From a bacterium (GTDB taxonomy: Bacteria > Spirochaetota > UBA4802 > UBA5550): 11,358 nucleotides of DNA. The notes beneath the pieces are model-generated. The model worked only from the letters and a program-made list of their open reading frames with translations. It ran no database searches and was not told the origin of the DNA. Below are positions 1 to 7,502 of the stretch, in pieces. Position 1 is the stretch's first letter. Every line of letters starts with the position of its first letter. Location of the stretch: assembly GCA_024224995.1 (NCBI GenBank), contig JAAENB010000777.1, positions 1 through 11,358 of the forward strand, given 5' to 3'. A program made the translations under genes and the position numbers.

Positions 1-69
1 AAAACCGTCAAGCTCCTTAAAAAACGGTTGATTTTTTAACGAATCAATAGTGCCATCGGAGAGTGACAC
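1..69 (-). CDS. possible start of an unrecognised gene, partial at left edge
   Basis: Read on the minus strand, the frame from position 126 to the window edge has no stop. It contains a GTG at 69-67 followed by a plausible peptide that includes SLKNQPFFKELDGF. A 'PFF..L' pattern near an N-terminus occurs in Crp/Fnr-type and other cyclic-nucleotide-binding regulators, but 23 residues are far too few to assign a family. No Shine-Dalgarno sequence is seen upstream of the GTG, and the preceding bases are GC-rich, where stops are rare by chance. The gene, if real, continues outside the window. Confidence 0.25.
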   Translation of the reverse strand, partial: MSLSDGTIDSLKNQPFFKELDGF

Positions 70-400
70 AGGGGTCGGCCGGGGAAGGTAATCGGTGGCC
101 CCGAGGGCCGGGTAACCGGTGATCGGTCAAGAACAACACCGGCAGGGCCGGGAAAAATACGGAAGAAACTGTGTTGATACCGGGGTCTATTTTGCGAAGA
201 TGCTCCGGGCAAAGGTTTGGTTCTGAGAGACGTTGCAGTGCAACGCCTTTACTGGCTGGTTTCAGGTCAGGGCTATGGAGACTCTGAGGAGGGATGCGAC
301 TCCTGCGAGGGGATTCGGTACGCGTACGGGCACGGCGTGCCGTGCCCGTACGCGGTGTTTATTTGGGGTTGCCTCTCCCCTACACAAAAACCCCACGGAA
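70..400. other. GC-rich non-coding island
   Basis: This stretch is visibly richer in G and C than the flanking AT-rich DNA. It has many GGCCGGG/ACCGG words that could fold back on each other, a 15-bp palindrome with 7-bp arms at 231-245, and the long palindrome at 321-354. A 70-codon frame at 217-429 uses a GTG start, has no ribosome-binding site, resembles no family I know and reads straight through the palindrome, so I do not call it a gene. It may be intergenic DNA carrying REP-like repeats or a decayed mobile element. I looked for group II intron landmarks and found none convincing. Confidence 0.5.
321..354. repeat. 34-bp near-perfect palindrome (REP-like)
   Basis: Two 16-bp arms (left arm CGCGTACGGGCACGGC) are exact inverse complements around a 2-bp centre. 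The left end overlaps a second short palindrome, GTACGCGTAC, at 318-327. No T-tract follows on either strand, so it is not a standard terminator. Palindromes built on GGGCACGGCGTGCCGTGCCC are, to my recollection, dispersed repeats in several bacterial genomes, so a mobile or REP-like repeat is the likeliest reading. Confidence 0.6.
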
Positions 401-434
401 AACTAAATATTTTAAATGATAAACAATGATAGCA

Positions 435-463
435 TTGACAATATTTCTCTAATTTTGTATCTT
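435..463 (+). promoter_or_regulatory. candidate sigma70 promoter before the broken Rpn gene
   Basis: TTGACA at 435-440 is separated by 17 bp from TATCTT at 458-463. Transcription would start near 470, right at the ATG of the N-terminal stub (472), so the leader would be almost absent. The consensus -35 and ideal spacing are suggestive, but AT-rich DNA yields such matches by chance. Confidence 0.35.
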
Positions 464-471
464 ATTATATT

Positions 472-513
472 ATGAGTACATTTGTAAAACCCACATCCGA
501 TATCATTTTATAA
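472..513 (+). pseudogene. N-terminal stub of an Rpn/PD-(D/E)XK transposase-family gene
   Basis: ATG at 472 opens a 13-codon frame, MSTFVKPTSDIIL, closed by TAA at 511-513. The motif (I/F)xPTxDxxF is how many members of the Rpn recombination-promoting nuclease / putative transposase family begin, just before 'FKxIFG'. The family's C-terminal part follows immediately in another frame (offset by 2), entering at about 510-513 as IIHFLELPKL. I infer a deletion of the central nuclease core with its junction at about 505-513. The stub is not expected to make a functional product. Confidence 0.55.
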
Positions 514-527
514 TACACTTCTTAGAG

Positions 528-980
528 TTGCCCAAATTAGCAGATAAGATTAAAGATGATAAACTTTCAAAATGGCTCCTTTATTTAAAAAAAGAAGGAA
601 CTGAGGAGGAACTAATGAAAATATTGCTTAAAGACGACCCGGATCTTAAAAAAGCTCATGAGGAATACCTCAATTTTACCCGTGATGATGAATTACGAGA
701 GATGTATGAAGCCAGGGAAAAATGGATCAAGGATCAGAACAGCGCTCTTGCCAATGCGAAAATTGAAGGGAAAATTGAAGGGAAAGTTGAAGAAAAACAG
801 GTTACATTAATCCGCTCTATGATAAAAAGGTTTAAACTTTCGAAAAATGAGAGGGCTTTTATTAAATCTGTTACGGATTATGATAAACTTGACAGGGCCT
901 ATAACCTGGCCTTTGATAGAATCATTGACGGCAATGTAGATGACGCATCGAAAAAAGAAATATTAGACCTGTTGTTATAG
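528..980 (+). CDS. C-terminal remnant of Rpn-family nuclease/putative transposase (broken gene)
   Basis: This open frame of 150 codons, starting at a TTG, matches the C-terminal region of the Rpn/PDDEXK transposase family. Visible landmarks are LPKL at the very start, DKLSKWLLYLK (residues about 12-22), the D/E-rich helix RDDELREMYEAREKWIKD, and the EGK-type repeat KIEGKIEGK typical of the family. Homology runs upstream of the TTG: the same frame reads IHFLELPKL from 513, a signature of this family, so the TTG is the first usable start after a deletion rather than the native start. Intact members are roughly 250-330 residues, with a catalytic PD-(D/E)XK core near the N-terminus that is absent here. 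The protein, if made at all, should be catalytically dead. It converges with the restriction-modification operon, with a 27-bp gap. Confidence 0.8.
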   Translation: MPKLADKIKDDKLSKWLLYLKKEGTEEELMKILLKDDPDLKKAHEEYLNFTRDDELREMYEAREKWIKDQNSALANAKIEGKIEGKVEEKQVTLIRSMIKRFKLSKNERAFIKSVTDYDKLDRAYNLAFDRIIDGNVDDASKKEILDLLL

Positions 981-992
981 TCAGGCCGGGGT

Positions 993-1008
993 GAGGGCAT
1001 AAGCCCTC
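993..1008. terminator. weak hairpin between convergent genes
   Basis: GAGGGC and GCCCTC form a perfect 6-bp stem with a 4-nt loop; the stem touches the stop codon of the methyltransferase gene. Neither side is followed by a T-tract, so rho-independent termination is doubtful. It is the only candidate transcription barrier between the two convergent genes. Confidence 0.3.
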
Positions 1009-2642
1009 TACTTCCGGTTAATCCGTCTCCCCGAAAGCTTCCGCCAGATCCCTCTCAGTATTGAAATTTCCTCCCGGGAAAACTTATAGTGTTTTATGAG
1101 CAGTTCTTTATCAACGAGGTCCAGCACTTTGTCGATCTGTTTGTCACGGATGAGGGCGTCTATTTTATCAAAGTCGAGTTTTGCTTTATCGGAAATGGGG
1201 ATAGGAAGTTCTTCCACTTCCGTGGGCTCGAAGGTTAAGACTCCGCCTCCGTAGCTTCTTCCGGTGATTTCCGAAAAAGCAAAGGTCAATGAATTTAAAT
1301 AGGAATAGATAACAGTTTTTTTATCATGCTGACTTTTTAGCCGTACACGGTGAATGGTATCGGTCGCGGATGCTTCAAGAGTATTAAGGATTAATTTGGG
1401 GTATTCGTTTACCTGCCTGAGCGCGAAAGCGTCGGGGTTCCACAATGACGGGGTAATATACCACCGTTTCCTGATCCTGCACTTATACCCGGTATGATAA
1501 CCCTGCTCTTCTCCATAAGTGATATAGTCCCGGCACGGTTTCGGCAAATCATCAAAATCTTTATTGGGAGGAACAAAGATATTCACCGGGTAATCTGCTT
1601 TAGCGTTAAGCTGGTAATCTTCTTCGCTGAGAATAATCCCCTTGAGATGGTTCGATCTCCCCACTATCCTGCGAACATAGCGGCGAAGCTTCCATTCCCG
1701 TACCTGGCTGTCGCTCAGTAAAAAGAAATTGTTTCTTCCCGTAACAATCCCAACATCAACATCCATTATATCAATGCAAATGGGAATTTTTTTATTCTTT
1801 TTTATTTTTCGCAAGAGCTCGATTTCATTGTTTTCCAGGAAGTACTTGGTCCATTTTTCACTCGTATGATCGATCGGTTTAATCTTTAGATTTTTTATGT
1901 TTTTAAAATCAAAATTTACCAGGTCATTAAGCGAGTCGAACTCAACAACCCGTATCCCCATATTGTCGCTTACTTTTTTCTCACACAGCAGCAGCACAAC
2001 TTCCTGCTGAATTCCCGAAAAAACCAGCTTCCTGAACGTAACAATAGTCATTCGTTCAAAATAGTTCGATAAAAAAATTCTTGTTTCAGCAGCGTATTTT
2101 ACCTGGAACAATTCTGCGGGAACAACCATGCCAAGACGCCCGTTTTCCGAAAGAAGGGTGGAAGAAATTACCAGGAAGGGAACCCAGATATTCGTAAGTT
2201 TGTTGGGCCGGAGTCCCAGGTCCTTCATCTTTTGAATGGCTATTTCCCGGTGCTCCTCAGGAAAGTTCTGATACCGGATAAAAGGAGGATTCCCTGCTAT
2301 AACATCATACCGCTCATGCTTCTCCCCGGAAAAATATTCAAAGAAGTCGGCTGTGATAATGGACTCCGGGGCCAGCCCCATTTGGGCCGTACGAGAGCGT
2401 GCTTTTTCCGCTTCCGCGGGAAGGAGCTCAATCCCCGTAATGGCACTCTTCAGTTTTTTAGGGGAAGCGCCAAGCTCCTTAAAGCGCTTTATACCTGCTT
2501 CAACAAAGTTCCCGTCACCGCAGCTCGGTTCAAGAACCTTCATGGCTGGGCTGGAAATAGCCCAGCGGCAAATAAACCCGGCTATTTCCGGAGGAGTATA
2601 ATAGCCCCCTCTCAATTTTTTATCATCAATATGTTCTGTCAT
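1008..2642 (-). CDS. N6-adenine DNA methyltransferase of an Eco57I-like R-M system
   Basis: The product should transfer a methyl group from S-adenosylmethionine to adenine N6 in the recognition site and protect host DNA from the partner nuclease. Counted from the ATG at 2642 it has 544 residues. In order: motif X region YYTPPEIAGF (about 15-24), motif I LEPSCGDGNF (about 37-46), acidic motif II GIEL (about 70-73), and catalytic motif IV NPPF (about 118-121). The C-terminal half looks like a TaqI/Eco57I-type target-recognition region ending in SYGGG...EPTEVEELPIP. No nuclease motif is seen. A GTG at 2654 would add four residues and overlap the upstream gene by 11 bp. I prefer the ATG because the upstream stop and this start read TAACATG, with 1 bp between them, and MTEHID is a natural start. 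No Shine-Dalgarno sequence is evident, so translational coupling is likely. Size and motifs match M.Eco57I-like enzymes. The target sequence cannot be read from the protein. Confidence 0.9.
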   Translation of the reverse strand: MTEHIDDKKLRGGYYTPPEIAGFICRWAISSPAMKVLEPSCGDGNFVEAGIKRFKELGASPKKLKSAITGIELLPAEAEKARSRTAQMGLAPESIITADFFEYFSGEKHERYDVIAGNPPFIRYQNFPEEHREIAIQKMKDLGLRPNKLTNIWVPFLVISSTLLSENGRLGMVVPAELFQVKYAAETRIFLSNYFERMTIVTFRKLVFSGIQQEVVLLLCEKKVSDNMGIRVVEFDSLNDLVNFDFKNIKNLKIKPIDHTSEKWTKYFLENNEIELLRKIKKNKKIPICIDIMDVDVGIVTGRNNFFLLSDSQVREWKLRRYVRRIVGRSNHLKGIILSEEDYQLNAKADYPVNIFVPPNKDFDDLPKPCRDYITYGEEQGYHTGYKCRIRKRWYITPSLWNPDAFALRQVNEYPKLILNTLEASATDTIHRVRLKSQHDKKTVIYSYLNSLTFAFSEITGRSYGGGVLTFEPTEVEELPIPISDKAKLDFDKIDALIRDKQIDKVLDLVDKELLIKHYKFSREEISILRGIWRKLSGRRINRK

Positions 2643-2643
2643 G

Positions 2644-5600
2644 TTATAATTCACTGCTGCCGGTAATGCCCGCGATAAAAAGCTTTTCCCCTTCTATGGA
2701 TTCCAGGTCCTTCATTGAAATTCCATATAAAGAGTTTATAAGCTCCGTTGTTTCATTCGCGAGATGGGCGCATTTTCTTTTTAAAACGTTTTTTTTGTTT
2801 TCAAGATGTATGGTGCTCATGGCTTTTTTTGTGTCAATGATTTCCCTGGTATTATTTACGATTGCCCGGTAAATTTCTCCCTCTTTTTCCAAATCCCGAT
2901 TGAGCGCGGGAATGGGCAGGTTTTCAATGAATTGCTTGCCATGAGAATAATAGGCCCCTCTAAATTCACTGGCTCCCGATTTAACCAGGGCCTCGCAAAC
3001 CGGGTGGGCGAGGATCGCTATTAGATAATACAAAGAATACCCTGAATTGCTGATGAGCGCGTAATAGGGCCCGTTGCCTCCGCCGGTAAATTGGAGATTT
3101 GACGGGTCATAGGCGTAACCGGCCCCGGTTGAAAGCACAGGCCAGATAATTTTTTCCGTATTATGGAACCTGGTTAAACTCTGGCTCCTGCCGTACTGAT
3201 ACCAGGTAATCTCCTTTGTTCCGTTGATGCTTCTTTTTTCAAGTTTTTCTTTATTGTGAAGTAAGTAATTCCAGCATAGAGGAAACTCCGCCTGCATTGT
3301 TTTTTCCGGGTAAATTTCCGCTTTTCCCTCTGAAGTGGAGTAGGGGAAAATAATCAGGGCGTTTGGTTCCGGCGTATCGAACAATTTAAATTGAAGATCG
3401 TACATACAGGGGAGCAGGATCGATTTTTCTATTTCCCAGGTTTTGCCTTCTTTTTCAAATAAAACCGTATTTTCCGTTTCTCCGGCTGGAGTAAGAATAT
3501 ATATTTTATCCGCGCTTGTTTGAAGGCCTACGGGGATTTCCGCGATTTCTTTCAGCGGGACGGACTTCGCTGACCGTATCTTATTAAAAAGAGCGCTGGC
3601 TTCTTTTGAAAGAAAGATCCAGGGTTCATCGGAATACTGAGCGGTATTATACTCTAAAACCGGCGCGGAGCTGAAAATGTGCTCTTCGTTTAACTGGGAG
3701 ATCCTTTTAAAAATAAGTTTTTCATTCGGCTTTTTGTCGAGAACAATGATGGCAGTATAGGTAGACCGTCCGGGAAAAACCTGGGTAACGCCAAAATGAA
3801 TAATTCTCGATAAAGAGCTGTTTTTAATAATTTCCGCGCGGAGTTTTTTCCCGCCCTTAACAATAAAAAATTTGTGCGGAACTATATACCCAATGAAACC
3901 GCTGCTGTTTGTGAGCTCCATGGCCCGTTCAATAAAAAGATAATACTTATCGAAATTATCCCTGGACCCCGTAACATAAGGAGAATTTTTACCCTGGTAA
4001 AATTTTATCTCTTCACTTGAGTATTTAACCAGGTTCTGAATTCGCACATAGGGCGGATTCCCGATTATGGCGTCAAAGCCGCTTCTTTCCTTTAAAAAGG
4101 GAAACTCATGAAACCAGTTAAATGGCCGTATTTCAAAGAGGAGCTCATCGTTTTCCAGGGCAGAGCGGTCGAATTCAAAAAAAGTATCGTCCACCAGGGA
4201 GTTTCCGCATTTGATATTATCATCAAGATTTGGAAGAACCCTGTTGTTATATGAGTTCAGGAAAGATTCAATAGAGTCCCGGTTTTCGTTCTCAATGAGC
4301 TTAATGAGCAGGCTAAATTTCGCCACTTCTACGGCATAGGGATTTAAATCCACTCCAAAAATATTTTGAAGCAATATGCGCTGCTTTGTTTTTAATGTCA
4401 ATTGCCAGGTTCCGTCATATGTTTTATACGCGGTTTCAGGATCAATATTCCCTGATCCCGCTACCTGGCTGGTATATTGTTCAATAAGATTATCGAATAA
4501 TGAGATTAAAAATGTCCCGGAACCGCAGCATATATCGGCAATTTTAAGATTTTTCATGTTTTCCGGAGAAGTGCGCTCAAAAAGAGGCGCGATTGTTTCT
4601 TCTATAACCTGGTCTACGATGAATTTTGGCGTAGGGACAACTCCGTTTGAAGCGACTACTTCCGGTTCTTCAATTATCCGGATGGAATTTTCCGGAGTTA
4701 TAACAATCCTGCTTCCCAGGTAGCGTTCATAGATCTGGCTTAATATATTCGGCTCTATTACAGCGAAATCATAGGAACTTGTTGGATAGTATAATTCATT
4801 GAAAATTTCTATGAGCAGGTCATTATCCAGGTCAATGTTAAGAGAATGATTGTCTTCTATAAAGTTAAATAATTCCGAGTTATACCTTTTATCCGATCCA
4901 AGAAAGATTTTTTTTAGCTCGTCATAGGTGGAGATTTTTTTAAGGGTTTCATACTTCTCAATTTCCCGGTCTTCGCAGATCCTGAGGAAAATTACCCGGT
5001 TTAAGAGCCTTTGTATTAAAAAGTTGATATCCTCTTCACCCAGGGCGGAACTGTTTTCCAGAATATTAATGGCGAGTTTTTTTCTCCATCCCTGGATCTG
5101 TTTCAGAAAATACTCGTCAAAGGTTGTTGTTTCTTTTTCCGTTAGTGAAAAATACTCATCAATGAATCCGGCCCGCACGGAGTCATAAGAAAGCATCTCA
5201 TAGAGTTTATCAAACTTTGTAATATATTCTTTATAGTGAAAAATTTTATAGCGCGCGGTCTGGGGCTCATCTTCAGCATCAGGGATATGCCTGCAATCAT
5301 AAACAATTAAGCGGTCGAAATTTATTAGTATGGAAATTCCTAAATTGGCGTTCCAGCCGTATCTTTTTACCTGGAAAGCCGCGCTTTTTGAATTTTCAAT
5401 ATCAAGAGAAACTCTTTTTGCTTCTACGAATAATTTCCTGTTCCCATGTATCCGCAGGGTATAATCCGGTTTTTTCCTGGTAACCGTATTTTTTTCCGCC
5501 ACATCTATCGATTCTTCCTGTATTACATCTCTTAAATACTGTGATGTTTTGGCTTCATTATCCACATCCCAGCCGAAACATTTCAAAAAAGGATTTAAAA

Positions 5601-5730
5601 AATCAATCCGCAGCTGTGTTTCATTGTATTTTGATGAATTTAAGGAGGTATACTGCTCCTCAAAGGCATTTACAAGATTCTTGAGTTGTTCAAACGATTC
5701 TTCTTTGTTTTTGATCACGGTACCGGTCAT
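2644..5730 (-). CDS. Type IIG (Eco57I-like) restriction endonuclease-methyltransferase fusion
   Basis: The 1028-residue protein combines cleavage, adenine methylation and sequence recognition in one chain. The N-terminal domain resembles type I HsdR_N nuclease domains: an NETQLR...FLNPFL helix (36-48), then P88-D89 and E103-A104-K105, the PD-(D/E)XK triad, then QVKRYGW (120-126). A helical connector follows. The methyltransferase core has motif X VVPTPKFIVDQVIEETI (364-380), motif I IADICCGSGTFL (397-408), FGVDLNPYAVEVA (458-470) and catalytic NPPY (558-561). The C-terminal specificity region has GGGNGPYYAL (about 883-892) and ENLPIP (about 936-941), as in TaqI/Eco57I-like enzymes. The ATG at 5730 is preceded by a weak GGAAAA. 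It is the first gene of a two-gene operon with the stand-alone methyltransferase. No motif looks damaged, so the enzyme is probably active. No controller (C) protein gene is present. Confidence 0.9.
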   Translation of the reverse strand: MTGTVIKNKEESFEQLKNLVNAFEEQYTSLNSSKYNETQLRIDFLNPFLKCFGWDVDNEAKTSQYLRDVIQEESIDVAEKNTVTRKKPDYTLRIHGNRKLFVEAKRVSLDIENSKSAAFQVKRYGWNANLGISILINFDRLIVYDCRHIPDAEDEPQTARYKIFHYKEYITKFDKLYEMLSYDSVRAGFIDEYFSLTEKETTTFDEYFLKQIQGWRKKLAINILENSSALGEEDINFLIQRLLNRVIFLRICEDREIEKYETLKKISTYDELKKIFLGSDKRYNSELFNFIEDNHSLNIDLDNDLLIEIFNELYYPTSSYDFAVIEPNILSQIYERYLGSRIVITPENSIRIIEEPEVVASNGVVPTPKFIVDQVIEETIAPLFERTSPENMKNLKIADICCGSGTFLISLFDNLIEQYTSQVAGSGNIDPETAYKTYDGTWQLTLKTKQRILLQNIFGVDLNPYAVEVAKFSLLIKLIENENRDSIESFLNSYNNRVLPNLDDNIKCGNSLVDDTFFEFDRSALENDELLFEIRPFNWFHEFPFLKERSGFDAIIGNPPYVRIQNLVKYSSEEIKFYQGKNSPYVTGSRDNFDKYYLFIERAMELTNSSGFIGYIVPHKFFIVKGGKKLRAEIIKNSSLSRIIHFGVTQVFPGRSTYTAIIVLDKKPNEKLIFKRISQLNEEHIFSSAPVLEYNTAQYSDEPWIFLSKEASALFNKIRSAKSVPLKEIAEIPVGLQTSADKIYILTPAGETENTVLFEKEGKTWEIEKSILLPCMYDLQFKLFDTPEPNALIIFPYSTSEGKAEIYPEKTMQAEFPLCWNYLLHNKEKLEKRSINGTKEITWYQYGRSQSLTRFHNTEKIIWPVLSTGAGYAYDPSNLQFTGGGNGPYYALISNSGYSLYYLIAILAHPVCEALVKSGASEFRGAYYSHGKQFIENLPIPALNRDLEKEGEIYRAIVNNTREIIDTKKAMSTIHLENKKNVLKRKCAHLANETTELINSLYGISMKDLESIEGEKLFIAGITGSSEL

Positions 5731-5736
5731 TTTTCC

Positions 5737-5764
5737 GTAATATCGAAGGTTAGTGGGATGTCAA
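5737..5764 (-). promoter_or_regulatory. candidate promoter for the R-M operon, partly inside the palindromic element
   Basis: On the minus strand TTGACA (5764-5759) is followed after 16 bp by TATTAC (5742-5737). Transcription would begin within a few bases of the ATG at 5730, giving a nearly leaderless mRNA, which makes the assignment uncertain. The -35 hexamer belongs to the terminal repeat of the 5759-5851 element. Confidence 0.35.
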
Positions 5765-5851
5765 ATAGAATTTTCGTCCGACGGAGACGCGGCCTCAGAG
5801 CTCTTTAAAAGAGCTCTGAGGCCGCGTCTCCGAAAAAAAATTAATTTGACA
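5759..5851. mobile_element. MITE-like palindromic element with terminal inverted repeats
   Basis: The ends are inverse copies (TGTCAAAT at 5759-5766 and ATTTGACA at 5844-5851). Inside lies a perfect inverted repeat with 25-bp arms, 5782-5806 and 5808-5832, starting CGGAGACGCGGCCTCAGAG. The linkers between outer and inner repeats are similar but differ by 4 nt (15 against 11). The element has no coding capacity, and I see no clear target-site duplication. It sits between divergent genes, and no T-tract follows the stem on either strand, so it is not a terminator. Small size, terminal repeats and internal symmetry suggest a non-autonomous transposable element; a REP-type repeat is the alternative. 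Confidence 0.6.
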
Positions 5852-5862
5852 CAATTGCCATA

Positions 5863-5891
5863 TTGCAAAGAATGCGGCTTATTAGTATAGA
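5863..5891 (+). promoter_or_regulatory. candidate lysS promoter
   Basis: TTGCAA (5863-5868), a 17-bp spacer and TATAGA (5886-5891) form a plausible sigma70 promoter with a start near 5898, just ahead of the ribosome-binding site AGGA at 5904-5907. A better -35 word, TTGACA at 5846-5851 in the palindromic element's end, has no good -10 at the right distance. Confidence 0.45.
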
Positions 5892-5915
5892 ATAAAATAT
5901 CGCAGGATAAAGAGA

Positions 5916-7397
5916 ATGGAAGAGATAAACACGTTAATGCAGGTTCGGATCGATAAAATTAATGAGATACGGGATGAATTGAAGATCAATCCATTCCCAT
6001 ATCGCTATGATGTTGGGACTTATTCCGCTGAAATAATTGAAAATTATGATAAATATTTTGAATCAGAGGAAAATGTTTCAATCGCAGGCAGGATTATGAC
6101 TCAACGGGTTATGGGAAAGGCCAGTTTTTGTACTATTCAGGATAAAGACGGTAAGATCCAGCTCTATGTGGCTCTTAAGAATATTGGTGAAGAACAGTAT
6201 GGCCTCTTTAAAAAACTCGATATTGGCGATATTATTGGCGTAAAAGGGACAGTGAAAAAGACCAAAGTTGGTGAAATTACCGTTTATATTACGGAAATGA
6301 CCCTGCTTACGAAGAATATCCGGCCCCTGCCCATTGTTAAAGAGAAAGACGGCGAGCATTTTGATCTCTTTTCCGACAAAGAACTCCGGTATCGGAACAG
6401 GCACGTTGACCTGCTCGTTACTCCAGGAGTACGGGAAGCCTTTGTTAAACGAATTGCCATAATCAAGAATATCAAAAAAATTCTTGATGAAAAGGATTTC
6501 CTGGAAGTGGAGACTCCTATTCTTCAGCCTGTTTATGGCGGTGCTGCCGCTGCTCCGTTTACGTCCCATCATAATGCTCTTGATATCACCCTGTATCTCC
6601 GTATTTCCCTGGAGCCCTACCTGAAAAGGCTCATTGTTGGCGGATTTGACCGGGTTTATGAACTGAATAAGTGCTTCAGGAACGAAGGGATTGATAAAAC
6701 CCATAATCCCGAGTTTACCATGCTGGAACTCTACCAGGCTTATGGCGATTATGATGATATGATGAATATTACCGAAGAGCTTGTTGAGCAGACTGCTCTC
6801 GCCGTAAACGGTTCTACAAAAGTGGAGTTCGACGGCAAAGAAATTGATCTTAAAACTCCCTGGAAACGGGTCAAAATGGTTGATGCCATTAAAGAATACG
6901 CGAATCTTGATGTGGAATCAATGAGCGATAAAGATTTGCAGGATAAGATTGAAGAGCTGGGCGGTGTAATCAAAGGAGACTATATCCGGGGTCTGGCCAT
7001 AAATGAGCTCTTTGAACTTCTGGTTGAAGATAAACTGATCCAGCCCATATTTATCACCCATCAGCCGGTGGAAACCACTCCGCTCTGTAAGCCCGATTAT
7101 GAAGATGAAAGATATTTGCAGCGGTTTGAGCTCTTTATCAATGGCACGGAATTTGCCAATGCCTACAGCGAGTCGAATGATCCTGTTTTTCAGAGAAAGA
7201 CTCTTTATGAGCAGTCTTTGCGGCGGGAAGTTGATGATGAAGCTCCTCCAATGGATGAGAACTTTGTTCAGGCTATTGAGGCAGGGATGCCTCCTACGGG
7301 GGGACTGGGGATTGGTATTGACCGCCTGGTGATGCTTCTTACTGGTGAGACTTCTATTAGAGACGTGCTTCTTTTTCCTACGATGAGGCCTGAATAA
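5916..7397 (+). CDS. lysS: Lysyl-tRNA synthetase, class II
   Basis: This cytoplasmic enzyme activates lysine with ATP and charges tRNA-Lys. At 493 residues it has the usual length of bacterial class II LysRS. The N-terminal OB-fold that binds the tRNA anticodon covers about residues 53-130 (VSIAGRIMTQRVMGKASF and following). The catalytic domain follows, with RYRNRHVDLL at 157-166 leading into motif 1, motif 2 around FRNEGID (254-260) with THNPEFTMLELYQAY, and motif 3 GLGIGIDRLVMLL (about 463-475). The family's typical C-terminus RDVLLFPTMRP is intact. The ATG at 5916 has AGGA eight bases upstream, which supports this start. The gene is transcribed away from the R-M operon and is closed by its own terminator, so it appears monocistronic. 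It shows no sign of transfer or damage. Confidence 0.98.
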   Translation: MEEINTLMQVRIDKINEIRDELKINPFPYRYDVGTYSAEIIENYDKYFESEENVSIAGRIMTQRVMGKASFCTIQDKDGKIQLYVALKNIGEEQYGLFKKLDIGDIIGVKGTVKKTKVGEITVYITEMTLLTKNIRPLPIVKEKDGEHFDLFSDKELRYRNRHVDLLVTPGVREAFVKRIAIIKNIKKILDEKDFLEVETPILQPVYGGAAAAPFTSHHNALDITLYLRISLEPYLKRLIVGGFDRVYELNKCFRNEGIDKTHNPEFTMLELYQAYGDYDDMMNITEELVEQTALAVNGSTKVEFDGKEIDLKTPWKRVKMVDAIKEYANLDVESMSDKDLQDKIEELGGVIKGDYIRGLAINELFELLVEDKLIQPIFITHQPVETTPLCKPDYEDERYLQRFELFINGTEFANAYSESNDPVFQRKTLYEQSLRREVDDEAPPMDENFVQAIEAGMPPTGGLGIGIDRLVMLLTGETSIRDVLLFPTMRPE

Positions 7398-7423
7398 AGA
7401 AGAAAGTCAGGTTATATTTAGTG

Positions 7424-7452
7424 AAAGCGGGGTGCTCAGCCTCGCTTTTTTT
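7424..7452 (+). terminator. rho-independent terminator of lysS
   Basis: A 9-bp stem (AAAGCGGGG paired with CCTCGCTTT, one G-T wobble) with a 7-nt loop is followed by a run of T. It starts 27 bp after the lysS stop codon. Confidence 0.85.
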
Positions 7453-7465
7453 ATAAAATCCTGTT

Positions 7466-7494
7466 GTTCATTCCCTCTCAGGTAGCGTTCATTC
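7466..7494 (+). promoter_or_regulatory. tandem GTTCATTC boxes upstream of gene A
   Basis: GTTCATTC occurs at 7466-7473 and 7487-7494, exactly 21 bp apart, two turns of B-DNA, and ends 8 bp before the -35 box. The same pair with identical spacing precedes genes B and C. It may be a binding site for a regulator gripping one face of the helix; the protein is unknown. Confidence 0.45.
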
Positions 7495-7502
7495 TCCTTT
7501 GC

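Noticed and set aside
70..400. Group II intron or retron remnant
   Set aside because: I looked for a domain V hairpin, the intron 5' GUGYG start and reverse-transcriptase coding sequence. None is convincing; the 321-354 stem is longer and more perfect than domain V.
217..429. 70-codon plus-strand frame in the GC-rich island
   Set aside because: It starts at GTG with no ribosome-binding site, passes through a perfect palindrome, and resembles no family. A chance ORF in GC-rich DNA is more likely.
5782..5832. Terminator for lysS or the R-M operon
   Set aside because: The stem lies upstream of both divergent genes and no T-tract follows on either strand; the A-run after it on the plus strand has the wrong orientation.
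6078..6704. 208-codon minus-strand ORF inside lysS
   Set aside because: It lies wholly within the highly conserved lysS coding sequence and shows no recognisable motif.
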